DNA of 29,377 nt, from NCBI GenBank assembly GCA_023429845.1, contig JAEZCY010000327.1, forward strand, positions 1 through 29,377, read 5' to 3'. Source of the stretch: Acidobacteriota bacterium (GTDB lineage Bacteria > Acidobacteriota > Vicinamibacteria > Vicinamibacterales > Vicinamibacteraceae). The notes beneath the pieces were generated by a model that worked only from the letters and a program-made list of their open reading frames with translations, did no database searches and was not told the DNA's origin. A program made the translations under genes and the position numbers. Below, piece after piece: positions 21,666 through 29,335 of this stretch (within the stretch, counting starts at the first letter, position 1; the number at the start of each line of letters is the position of its first letter).

Positions 21666-23594
21666 ATGTGCGGCATCGTTGCCATCGCCCATCGTGACGC
21701 GAAGGCCCCCGTGTCGGAGGACGCGCTGCGAGGCATGGTGCGCCGGCTCGTGCATCGCGGACCCGAGGACGAGGGCGCGCTGGCGCGCTGTGGCGCCGGC
21801 CTGGCCATGCGCCGCCTGTCCTTCATGGACATTCCCGGCGGGCAGCAGCCCTTCAGCAACGAAGCCGGCGACATCCACGTCGTCGGCAACGGCGAGATCT
21901 ACAACTTTCCCGAGTTGAGAACCGAGCTCGCGGCGCTCGGACACCAGTTCCGGTCGGGGTCGGACATCGAGGCCGTCGTCCACGCGTACGAGCAGTGGGG
22001 CACCGAGGCGTTCGCGAGGCTGCGCGGCATGTTCGCGGTCGCGCTGCACGACGAGCGCACCGGGACGCTGGTGGCTGCGCGCGACCGGGCGGGCGAGAAG
22101 CCCCTCTTCTACGCCGAGACGCCGACGGGGCTGTTCCTGGCGTCGGAGGTGAAGGCGCTGCTGGTGCGGCCGGAGATCTCGCGCGAGTTCGACCTGGAGG
22201 CGCTCGACCAGTACCTGACGTACGAGTACGTCATCGCGCCGCGGACGCTGTTCAGGCACATTCGAAAGCTTCCGGCTGCGCATTACCTGGTCTACCGCGC
22301 CGGCCGCGTCCAGACGGCGCGCTATTGGGACGTCGCACGCACGCCGGTGCGCGCCTGGGCGGACGAGGACGCCGCGGTCGCCGTCCGCGAGGGATTGGCC
22401 AGGGCCGTGGACAGCCAGATGATGTCGGACGTGCCGCTCGGCGTCTTCCTGTCAGGAGGCATCGACTCCAGCGCCATCGCCGCGTTCATGGCCGACGCGG
22501 CGCGGCGGCGCGGCGTGACGGTCACGAGCTTCAGCATGGGGTTCGCCGACCGCAGCTACGACGAGCTGCCGTATGCACGCCAGGTGGCGACCCGTTTCGG
22601 GCTGACCCACGTCGAGGACGTCGTCACACCCGACGTCGCCGGGCTCTTCGATCCGCTCGTCGCGCATCTCGACGAGCCGTTCGCCGACGTGTCGCTGTTT
22701 CCGACGTACCTGGTATCGCGGCTGGCGCGCCAACACGTGAAGGGCGTGCTGGCCGGCGACGGCGGCGACGAGCTGTTCGGCGGGTACGACGCCTATGCCG
22801 CACAGGCATTGGCCGCCCGCCTCTCACGGGTGACTCCGGACGTGGCGTGGCGCCTTGCCGATCGCGTCGGGGAACTGCTGCCGCCGTCGGAGCAGAAGAA
22901 GGGCGCGCTGAACAAGGTCAAGCGCTTCCTGAGCGGGATGACCGCCAATGGCCCCGCCATCGGACACTACCGCTGGATGACGTTCATGGACGCCCCGGCT
23001 CGCCGCCGCCTGTACACGGCCGCGATGCGTGACGCCGTCATCGGCGGTGACGTCCACCGCGAGGTGCGCGAGGCGCTTGGCGCGTACGAGGCCGGTGATG
23101 CGGTCAATCGCGAGTTGTATGCGGATCTACGGGTCTACCTCGCCGATGACATCCTCGTGAAGGTCGATCGCATGAGCATGGCGACGTCGCTCGAGACGCG
23201 CGCACCGTTTCTCGACGTGGACGTGATGGAACTGGCGTTCTCGATGCCCGGTCGCCTGAAGGTGCGCGGCAACGAGCGGAAGATCGTGCTGAAGCGCGCG
23301 CTGAAGGGGGTGCTCCCCGACACCATCCTGCACCGCAGGAAGGAAGGCTTCAGTATCCCGATGAAGAACTGGCTGCGCCGGGAACTGCAGCCCCTGATGC
23401 GCGATCTGCTCTCGCGTGAACGACTGGTGCGGCGCGGACTGTTCGAGCCGGCCGAGGTCGCGCGCCTGATCCGGGAGCACGTCGATGGCCGTGCCAACCA
23501 CGCGCACCAGCTGTTTGCGTTGATGGTGTTCGAGCGGTGGGCCGATGCGCTCGATGCGCCCGTTCAGTTGCCGCGAAGCGACGCCGCGTCGTAG
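21666..23594 (+). CDS. asnB: Asparagine synthase (glutamine-hydrolysing) type amidotransferase
   Basis: The 642-residue protein begins MCGIVAIAH with the class II glutamine amidotransferase nucleophile Cys2. RRLVHRGPEDEG and NGEIYNFPELR follow, then the synthetase domain with the ATP-binding SGGIDSSAIAAF (263-274), GDGGDELFGGYDAY and the C-terminal ETRAPFLDVDVMEL. The enzyme transfers ammonia from glutamine to a carboxylate. AsnB homologues in polysaccharide clusters often amidate sugar acids or glycan precursors instead of aspartate, which is possible here given the neighbours. The ATG follows the acyltransferase by 66 nt. Its 3' end overlaps the convergent oxidoreductase gene by 31 nt. Confidence 0.93.
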   Translation: MCGIVAIAHRDAKAPVSEDALRGMVRRLVHRGPEDEGALARCGAGLAMRRLSFMDIPGGQQPFSNEAGDIHVVGNGEIYNFPELRTELAALGHQFRSGSDIEAVVHAYEQWGTEAFARLRGMFAVALHDERTGTLVAARDRAGEKPLFYAETPTGLFLASEVKALLVRPEISREFDLEALDQYLTYEYVIAPRTLFRHIRKLPAAHYLVYRAGRVQTARYWDVARTPVRAWADEDAAVAVREGLARAVDSQMMSDVPLGVFLSGGIDSSAIAAFMADAARRRGVTVTSFSMGFADRSYDELPYARQVATRFGLTHVEDVVTPDVAGLFDPLVAHLDEPFADVSLFPTYLVSRLARQHVKGVLAGDGGDELFGGYDAYAAQALAARLSRVTPDVAWRLADRVGELLPPSEQKKGALNKVKRFLSGMTANGPAIGHYRWMTFMDAPARRRLYTAAMRDAVIGGDVHREVREALGAYEAGDAVNRELYADLRVYLADDILVKVDRMSMATSLETRAPFLDVDVMELAFSMPGRLKVRGNERKIVLKRALKGVLPDTILHRRKEGFSIPMKNWLRRELQPLMRDLLSRERLVRRGLFEPAEVARLIREHVDGRANHAHQLFALMVFERWADALDAPVQLPRSDAAS

Positions 23595-25222
23595 GTGCGC
23601 AGCAGGTCCTGCCGCTCACGTTGCGTCCGGCCGTCGGACCACCCGAGTTCGGCACCGGCGATTTCCGCCGCCGCCTCGACCGCATCATCGCCGGGATAGC
23701 CGCGACTACCCGCCTCGGTGCGCCTCAGAAGCGCGTCGCCCAGCGTCATGGCCATCTCCTCTCGCACCGCGTAGAGAACCTCCGCGCCCGTGACGTCGCA
23801 GGCCGCACCGAGCGGCTTCAAGAGGTCGCGCCCCGAAGACGTTGCGGATCGGCCCAGCGCCACGATGTCGCGCCATGCCGTGCCGGCGTTGTACACGAGA
23901 CGCTCGATCAGCCGCGCCGGCACCTCGGGTGTCGCCTCCCGGGTCGCCTCACGCACGTAGGCGTCGAAGCGCTCGATCTGCCCGCCATCCAGTTGCGTCG
24001 TAGCCGTGGCGCACGCAGCGACGCTCGTGCCCAGCGCTCGCGCGATCACGTCCACCGCGTGCTCGGCGGAACGGCGCGCCGTGGTGTACCGCACGCCGAC
24101 GAGCGAGTAGAGCTGGCGACAGCCATCCTCGCCGTGGTCCACGAACGGGCTCTCACGCATCAGCGTGACCCGCTGCGGCGACGCCTCGGTTGCCGGCAGC
24201 AGGCCCCGGTGCACGAGGCGGATATCGCCGGACGCGATGCGGGCTCTCGGAAACGCAGCGTTCAGGTCGGCGAGCAACTGCTCGACGAACTCACGGCGCG
24301 GCGCCAGCTGGTCGGCGGTCGCCGTCCACGGGTCGTGGCTCGTACCATCGATCGTCGCGCCGCGCCACGGCGCCAGGAAGAACAAGCGGCCTCGCGCGGT
24401 GCCGCCCACCGCATGCGTGCCGCCCAGGCCGGGGATCACCACGTTCATCGCGACCGACCAGCGTGGCACCGGCTTCCTGCGCCGGCCGCCCGTGGCGCGC
24501 CCGAGCCACTCGTCGGTCCAGCCGCCGGCGGCCAGCAGCACGGCGCGCGCGCGGATCGGGAACTCGTGCCCGTCCTCGAGCAATGAGCGCGCCATGACGC
24601 CCGCGATGCGCCCGTCCGAGACGATCGGCGCCAGGGCCTCGACGTGATTGGCCGCCTCGAGGCCGTGACGCACGGCGGTCCGGATGAAGGCGAGTTCCGC
24701 TCGCGAGCTGTTGGAGAACTGCGCGTCGTGCCACTCGATGCCACCGGTCACGCCGGTGGGGGCGATCCACGGCGCGACCCGGAGGCATTCCTCGCGCGAC
24801 AGCAGACGACTGCCGGGCAGGTGCTTGCTGTCGTCGGGAATGCGATTGCGGTCGTAGGCGAGCAGATCGTTCAGGCGGAAATACGTGCCCAGGGCCAGCC
24901 GGCTGCGTGTGAGCGCGCGCGCGGTCGGCAGCACGAACGGCAGCGGGTGGACGAGGTGCGGCAGAATGCGCAGCAGTGCCCGGCGCTCGCGCAGGTACTC
25001 ACGCATCTCGCCCAGGTGTCCACGCTGGAGCGACCGCACGCCGCCATGCACGGTCTTGGCGTTGTTGAAGGAGGTGCCGCCGCCGAAGTCGCCCTTGTCG
25101 ATCAGCGCGACCGTCAACCCTCGTTGCGTGGCGTCCCAGGCTGCGGTGGCGCCATAGATACCGGCGCCGACGATCAGCAGGTCGAACTCGGGAGTCGTGA
25201 GCCGACTCGGGTCGCGTCGCAC
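23564..25222 (-). CDS. FAD-dependent glycerol-3-phosphate dehydrogenase (GlpD) family oxidoreductase
   Basis: The 552-residue protein has an N-terminal FAD-binding LLIVGAGIYGATAAWDATQRG (15-35) and the GGGTSFNNAKTVHGGVRSLQRGH segment (48-70). The latter corresponds to the GlpD signature but differs in detail (SFNNAKTV replaces the common S-S-K-L-I-H order). A C-terminal helical region follows, ending near LLRTYDAASLRGN. GlpD oxidises sn-glycerol-3-phosphate to dihydroxyacetone phosphate at the membrane and passes electrons to quinone. The start is GTG 25222, 9 nt after TAGAAT. The divergent substitutions leave open a related substrate. Confidence 0.8.
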   Translation of the reverse strand: MRRDPSRLTTPEFDLLIVGAGIYGATAAWDATQRGLTVALIDKGDFGGGTSFNNAKTVHGGVRSLQRGHLGEMREYLRERRALLRILPHLVHPLPFVLPTARALTRSRLALGTYFRLNDLLAYDRNRIPDDSKHLPGSRLLSREECLRVAPWIAPTGVTGGIEWHDAQFSNSSRAELAFIRTAVRHGLEAANHVEALAPIVSDGRIAGVMARSLLEDGHEFPIRARAVLLAAGGWTDEWLGRATGGRRRKPVPRWSVAMNVVIPGLGGTHAVGGTARGRLFFLAPWRGATIDGTSHDPWTATADQLAPRREFVEQLLADLNAAFPRARIASGDIRLVHRGLLPATEASPQRVTLMRESPFVDHGEDGCRQLYSLVGVRYTTARRSAEHAVDVIARALGTSVAACATATTQLDGGQIERFDAYVREATREATPEVPARLIERLVYNAGTAWRDIVALGRSATSSGRDLLKPLGAACDVTGAEVLYAVREEMAMTLGDALLRRTEAGSRGYPGDDAVEAAAEIAGAELGWSDGRTQRERQDLLRTYDAASLRGN

Positions 25223-25231
25223 GTGACCGGT

Positions 25232-25241
25232 ATTCTACGAT
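25232..25241. promoter_or_regulatory. Overlapping divergent -10 boxes
   Basis: The 25-bp gap between divergent starts contains TACGAT on the plus strand (25236-25241, 6 nt before ATG 25248). It also contains TAGAAT on the minus strand (25237-25232, 9 nt before GTG 25222). The two boxes overlap by 2 bp. Neither has a recognisable -35, and there is no room for ribosome sites. Confidence 0.45.
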
Positions 25242-25247
25242 AGCGAG

Positions 25248-26039
25248 ATGCACCCGACCGCGGCACCGCCGCAGGGCCCGCCCACCTCCGCCGACGTGGC
25301 TCGCTACTGGAACACGCGCATCCACGATCTCGAGATGACCACGCATCCAGTGGGCACGCCCGAGTTCTTCGACGATCTGGATGCGTACCGCTTCGAGAAG
25401 CTGCACTACCTGCCACGACTCGTGGACTTCGGCGGCTTCACCGGCAAGCAGCTCCTGGAGATTGGCTGCGGCATCGGCACCGACCTCGTGCGGTTCGCCA
25501 AAGGCGGCGCGCGCGTGACCGGCGTCGATCTCGCACAGACCTCCATCGAGCTGGCCGAGCAGAATTTCGCGCTTCACGGGCTGCAACCCGAAGAGCTGTT
25601 GGTTGCCGACGGCGCAGCCCTGCCATTCGACCAGGCCTCGTTCGACGTCGTCTATGCCCACGGGGTGGTGCAATACGCCGCGGACGCGCCGGCGCTCGTG
25701 GCCGAAGCGCATCGCGTGCTGCGACCCGGCGGGCTGGCCATCTTCATGGTCTACAACCGCGTCTCGTGGCTCAACGCGATGTCGACCGTGATGAAGGTGG
25801 GCCTGGAGCACGGCGACGCGCCGGTGCTGCAGTTGTATTCCATCCCCGAATTCAAGGCGCTGCTGGCGCCGTTCCGCGACGTGGAGATCGTCCCCGAGCG
25901 ATTCCCGGTCGCCTCGAGGCTGCACAAGGGATGGAAAGCCGTGCTGTTCAACTCGCTGTTCGTCGGAACGTTCAATGCACTGCCGCAGGCGTGGGTCCGT
26001 CCGTACGGCTGGCACCTGATGGCGTTCTGCCGGCGTTGA
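25248..26039 (+). CDS. Class I SAM-dependent methyltransferase
   Basis: The 263-residue protein has the Rossmann-fold SAM site: motif I LLEIGCGIGTDLVRFA (69-84), acidic GVDLAQTSIELAEQ (motif II), ADGAALPFDQASFDVVYAHGV (motifs III/IV) and VLRPGGLAIFMVYNR. It matches the UbiE/small-molecule methyltransferase group. The substrate cannot be assigned. The ATG at 25248 follows a TACGAT box by 6 nt with no ribosome site. Its TGA overlaps the likely TTG start of the lipoprotein gene. Confidence 0.88.
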   Translation: MHPTAAPPQGPPTSADVARYWNTRIHDLEMTTHPVGTPEFFDDLDAYRFEKLHYLPRLVDFGGFTGKQLLEIGCGIGTDLVRFAKGGARVTGVDLAQTSIELAEQNFALHGLQPEELLVADGAALPFDQASFDVVYAHGVVQYAADAPALVAEAHRVLRPGGLAIFMVYNRVSWLNAMSTVMKVGLEHGDAPVLQLYSIPEFKALLAPFRDVEIVPERFPVASRLHKGWKAVLFNSLFVGTFNALPQAWVRPYGWHLMAFCRR

Positions 26040-27157
26040 GGAAGGGCCTTGGGCCGTGGGCCCTGGGCCTTGGGCTCGCTGTCCTCACGGGGTGCTCGGG
26101 CAATGTGCAGTCGGCCGACTCCGGGAGCGCGTCTCCCCAACACGGGGAGACGGCGGCCCAGGAACAGGGGGCCGAGAGGCACGGCTTGGCGGCCACGGAG
26201 ATGGACGGCTCGGCGACCCGTCCCTCTCACCCCCTGGGAGAGGCGAAGCTCGATGGACCCGCGCCACAGGTGACGCAACCGTATGAGGCGGTCACGACTG
26301 GGACGGTGGTCTTTCAGTCGGATGTCGCCGGCAGGCCCAGGATCTTCAGCATCGACGTCGGAACCGGCAGCGTCAGCCAGCTCACGTCCGGCAGCGATTG
26401 GCGTGACGAGTCGCCGCGCTGGTCGCCGGATGGCCAGTTGATTGCCTTCTCGTCCAATCGCGCCCACTACGGACCTCAACCGGAGTCGGGAACGCCCGAC
26501 CTGGACATCTACGTGATGCGTGCCGACGGCACCGACGTGCGTCGCATCACGACCGATCCGGGCAACGACAACGATCCAAGCTGGACTCAGGACGGGCAGG
26601 CGCTCGTGTTCTCGTCGGATCGCGACTCGCGGGGCGACCTCTACCGGGTCCGCGTGGCCGATGGGCAGACGGAACGGCTGACGACGAACTTCGTGGGACG
26701 CGCGATCATGCCCGCAGTGTCACCCGACGGCACGCGAGTCGCGTTTGCGGCGCAGACCTTGCGCGTGGGCGCGTTCTGGAACTTCCAGGTCCACGTGCTC
26801 GACCTGGCGTCGGGCCGCACGGAACCGGTGCCGGTGAGCGGCGGGGCGTGCTGGCCGGCGTGGTCACCAGACGGTCAGGTGCTCTTCAACGTGCAGCTCG
26901 ACTCGGAGCCGTCCACGATCCAGCGGCGGGAACTCGCCTCCGGCGCCGTGAGTGTCGCGCATGCGCATCCGTCGCTCTGGAGCTACTACCCGCGCGTGTC
27001 GCCGGACGGTCAGTGGCTGGCGATGTCGGTCAGCCCGGAGCACCACGCCGGCGAGGACTGGGACCTCGCCCTCGTGTCGACGAGCGATCCGAATCGACGG
27101 GTGACGCTGACGACGGGCCCGGGCAACGATCGATTGCCCGATTGGAAGCCGCGGTAA
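26036..27157 (+). CDS. Lipoprotein with TolB/WD40-like beta-propeller (PD40 repeats)
   Basis: From the TTG at 26036, which overlaps the methyltransferase stop (TTGA), the protein has 373 residues. It opens with a lipoprotein signal, MRKGLGPWALGLGLAVLTGC (lipobox LTGC, lipidated Cys20). A low-complexity linker (about 21-85) precedes a propeller with repeats such as DESPRWSPDGQLIAFSSNR, NDPSWTQDGQALVFSSDRD, MPAVSPDGTRVAFAAQ and ACWPAWSPDGQVLF. PD40 repeats are protein-interaction surfaces, as in TolB. The start is inferred, because no ATG or GTG gives a complete signal peptide. The linker DNA is built from repeat-like sequences. Confidence 0.8.
   Translation: MRKGLGPWALGLGLAVLTGCSGNVQSADSGSASPQHGETAAQEQGAERHGLAATEMDGSATRPSHPLGEAKLDGPAPQVTQPYEAVTTGTVVFQSDVAGRPRIFSIDVGTGSVSQLTSGSDWRDESPRWSPDGQLIAFSSNRAHYGPQPESGTPDLDIYVMRADGTDVRRITTDPGNDNDPSWTQDGQALVFSSDRDSRGDLYRVRVADGQTERLTTNFVGRAIMPAVSPDGTRVAFAAQTLRVGAFWNFQVHVLDLASGRTEPVPVSGGACWPAWSPDGQVLFNVQLDSEPSTIQRRELASGAVSVAHAHPSLWSYYPRVSPDGQWLAMSVSPEHHAGEDWDLALVSTSDPNRRVTLTTGPGNDRLPDWKPR
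26044..26078 (+). repeat. Five degenerate heptanucleotide repeats in the lipoprotein signal sequence
   Basis: Consecutive 7-mers GGGCCTT, GGGCCGT, GGGCCCT, GGGCCTT and GGGCTCG encode residues of the signal peptide. Gain or loss of one unit would shift the reading frame. Confidence 0.75.
26130..26152. repeat. Perfect 9-bp inverted repeat in the linker coding region
   Basis: CGTCTCCCC (26130-26138) and GGGGAGACG (26144-26152) form a perfect hairpin with a 5-nt loop inside the lipoprotein linker. Further downstream CCTCTC and GAGAGG form another short inverted repeat. Such structure is unusual in coding DNA and fits insertion of repeat elements. Confidence 0.6.
26196..26213 (+). repeat. Copy of dispersed 18-bp repeat
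   Basis: CGGAGATGGACGGCTCGG is identical to 29357-29374 and near-identical to the core of the 12590-12654 repeats in reverse complement. Here it lies in frame within the lipoprotein linker, encoding EMDGSA. Confidence 0.8.
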
Positions 27158-27226
27158 CAGGACGCGTCGCGTGCGCCGGGCAGGGCCCGATGCCTGAGGA
27201 TCGAGCGACGGGCGGTATGGAGGTAC

Positions 27227-27251
27227 GTAGCCGCCGGGCCTTGCCCGGCGG
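27227..27251 (+). repeat. REP-like element 4 (GTAG plus hairpin)
   Basis: GTAG (27227-27230) directly abuts a perfect 9-bp hairpin with arms CCGCCGGGC and GCCCGGCGG and a 3-nt loop. It lies between the convergent lipoprotein and hydrolase genes, where it could also act as a shared 3'-end structure. The rest of the 107-bp gap shows nothing else. Confidence 0.62.
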
Positions 27252-27264
27252 TCCGTCGCAATCG

Positions 27265-29301
27265 TCAGTGGCTCAGGCTGACGTTGTGCGGTGTGGCCGT
27301 GCCCAGGTGCGTCGCGAGCGTGGCCGCGGTGATCGCCTTGCCGTCCGCCGTGCGCGGACGCACGAGTTGCACGGGTGTGGACCCGAGGCGCGCCATCAGC
27401 TCCGGAAGGTCGGTCACCCGGAGGACGCCGGGCACGATCATCATCGTGGCACGGTCGTGCACGTCGGCGAGCGCCACGTCACGGAAGCTGACAATCGACT
27501 CCTCGAGCACCAGCCCTGCCGGACGGGCGATCTGCGCGGCGAAAAGCGCGGCAGCGACGGTCTGGCCCGTCGCGCGGACGATGGGCGCACCACCCAGCCC
27601 GAGTTCATCCATCAACGCGAGACCCTGCAGGATGTCGCGCGCCTGCCAGGCCGGCACGCTCGTGCCTAGCAGCCACGCGCGCGCGGCGAACTGGTATTGC
27701 GGCGAGTAGCCGCTTTCGCCGACCAGCGGTCCCAGCGCGCCCGTGCCACGCACGTCGAGCGCCAGCACCGGATGACCCGCGGCGACGAGTCCGTCCACGG
27801 TGGCGCCCCTCAGCGTGGCGCCGCGGTCGTCCACGAGCAGCACCGGCGACTTACCAGCCGTTTCCGGACGTCGCAGCCAGCCCTGCAGCCGGACCCCGGT
27901 CTCGACTTCGATCAGCAGCCGCTCGCCGGCCGGTGCGGCTGCGTTCCCCGATCGCGCGAGGAGCCGCGGCTTGGCACGTGTTCCGACGTCGCCGAGCAGC
28001 CCCCGCAGCGCTGCATCGGTCACGGGTTCGCGGGCGCCAGTCAGCGCGCGCACCTCATCTGCGTGCAGCCCGCGGATCGTGCGGGATCCCACCGACGAGG
28101 CCAGTTGGCCGCTGGTGGTGACGTTCAACGCTGCGACCGGCTCCGTCGTGACCGGCGCCTCCGAGGCATTCTGGCCGGGCCGATCGAGCCAGACGCCGAG
28201 CGCGCGGTACGCACCCTCGCGCAACGGCTGCGACCAGCCATGCGTCGCGTCGTTCTCGACCCGCGCGAGCTTGTCGGGTTCACCGAGGGCGGCATAGAGA
28301 GGCCCGAGTTCGGCCGAGACCTTGCGTGATCCCGCGATGGGGAAGTAGTCCTGGATGGCGCTGCTCACGAGGAAACCGCGGGGGGCGGCGACGATGCCGA
28401 AGTCGGCGAAGTCGAACCCGCCGCTGATGAAGCCGGGCAGGATCTGCTCCGAGTCCTGCGGGCCCGGTGCATTCCACATGTCCGTCCACGACGTCATGTA
28501 GCAGGACACGACCGTGGCGGCGAGTCTCGGCTCGCTCACCGCGAGCAGTGCCGCCTGGGTGCCGCCGCCCGAGTTGCCGGCCACGGCGACCCGCGCGGGA
28601 TCGACGTCGCCGCGCGTCAGCAGGTAGTCGAGCGCCCGTCGGCCGTCCTGCACCATGTAGGCGCCGATGTTGCGGCCTGACAGCAAGAGTTGCTGGCCCG
28701 TCATCATGTGCTCGCCGGTGCCGAAGCCCACGCGCGACTCGCCCTTGGCCGGGTCGAGGTATTCGATTCGTTCTCCCTGCCCTGGCGGGTCGTAGGCGAG
28801 GACGATGAAGCCGCGGCGGGCGAGGGACACCCACACATGCTGGTAGGTCGGCGACGCCTTGCCCTCGGCGGCATGACCCGCCGTACCGAGCACGGCGGGG
28901 AAGGGACCGGCGCCGTCCGGGACGTACACGAGCCCGGTGACCTTGAGGCCGGGCAGGCTCTCGAAGACGACGTGTTCGATGCGGTACCCGTCGCGACGGG
29001 TGGTCCGGGTGATGCTGGCGTTGAGCGGGGCATCGCTCGCAGGCAGCAGCCCCAGCATGCCGGTAATCGCCGCGCGCGCTTCCCGCTGGTACGCCCGGAT
29101 GGCCTCTGGAGTGGTGATGCTGGCAATACGTGCCGTGCGCGCGTCGAGCGCGGCCTGCGCTTGCTGCTCGAGGTGCGTGTCGAACGCGACGCGTTCCGCG
29201 GACCGCGCCGGCGCTGCCGGTTGGGACAGGAGCGCGGCCGAGCCGGCAAGGAGCGTGAACGCGAGAGCGGCACCAACCTTGGTTCGCGTGCGCCGGCTCA
29301 C
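27265..29301 (-). CDS. Secreted two-domain alpha/beta hydrolase (acetyl xylan esterase/dienelactone hydrolase-like)
   Basis: The 678-residue protein starts at GTG 29301 with a signal peptide (about residues 1-34). The first alpha/beta-hydrolase domain (about 35-380) has an oxyanion strand GTAGHAAEGKAS, then VLAYDPPGQGERIEY and the nucleophile elbow VAVAGNSGGGTQA with Ser244. A likely acid is Asp318 (IQDYFPI) and the base is His354 (NDATHGWS). The second half (about 430-678) repeats the strand order (LLVDDRGATL, VLALDVRGTG) but has GQTVAA where a nucleophile elbow should be, so it is probably inactive. Similar esterases act on acetylated glycans; the substrate is unknown. Confidence 0.82.
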   Translation of the reverse strand: MSRRTRTKVGAALAFTLLAGSAALLSQPAAPARSAERVAFDTHLEQQAQAALDARTARIASITTPEAIRAYQREARAAITGMLGLLPASDAPLNASITRTTRRDGYRIEHVVFESLPGLKVTGLVYVPDGAGPFPAVLGTAGHAAEGKASPTYQHVWVSLARRGFIVLAYDPPGQGERIEYLDPAKGESRVGFGTGEHMMTGQQLLLSGRNIGAYMVQDGRRALDYLLTRGDVDPARVAVAGNSGGGTQAALLAVSEPRLAATVVSCYMTSWTDMWNAPGPQDSEQILPGFISGGFDFADFGIVAAPRGFLVSSAIQDYFPIAGSRKVSAELGPLYAALGEPDKLARVENDATHGWSQPLREGAYRALGVWLDRPGQNASEAPVTTEPVAALNVTTSGQLASSVGSRTIRGLHADEVRALTGAREPVTDAALRGLLGDVGTRAKPRLLARSGNAAAPAGERLLIEVETGVRLQGWLRRPETAGKSPVLLVDDRGATLRGATVDGLVAAGHPVLALDVRGTGALGPLVGESGYSPQYQFAARAWLLGTSVPAWQARDILQGLALMDELGLGGAPIVRATGQTVAAALFAAQIARPAGLVLEESIVSFRDVALADVHDRATMMIVPGVLRVTDLPELMARLGSTPVQLVRPRTADGKAITAATLATHLGTATPHNVSLSH

Positions 29302-29335
29302 GACGGAGGTGTGCAGCCGGGTGGCTGGCGTGCGG

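Noticed and set aside
20748..22283. 511-residue minus-strand frame opposite the acyltransferase and asnB
   Set aside because: It is an antisense shadow; asnB and the acyltransferase have full motif sets on the plus strand.
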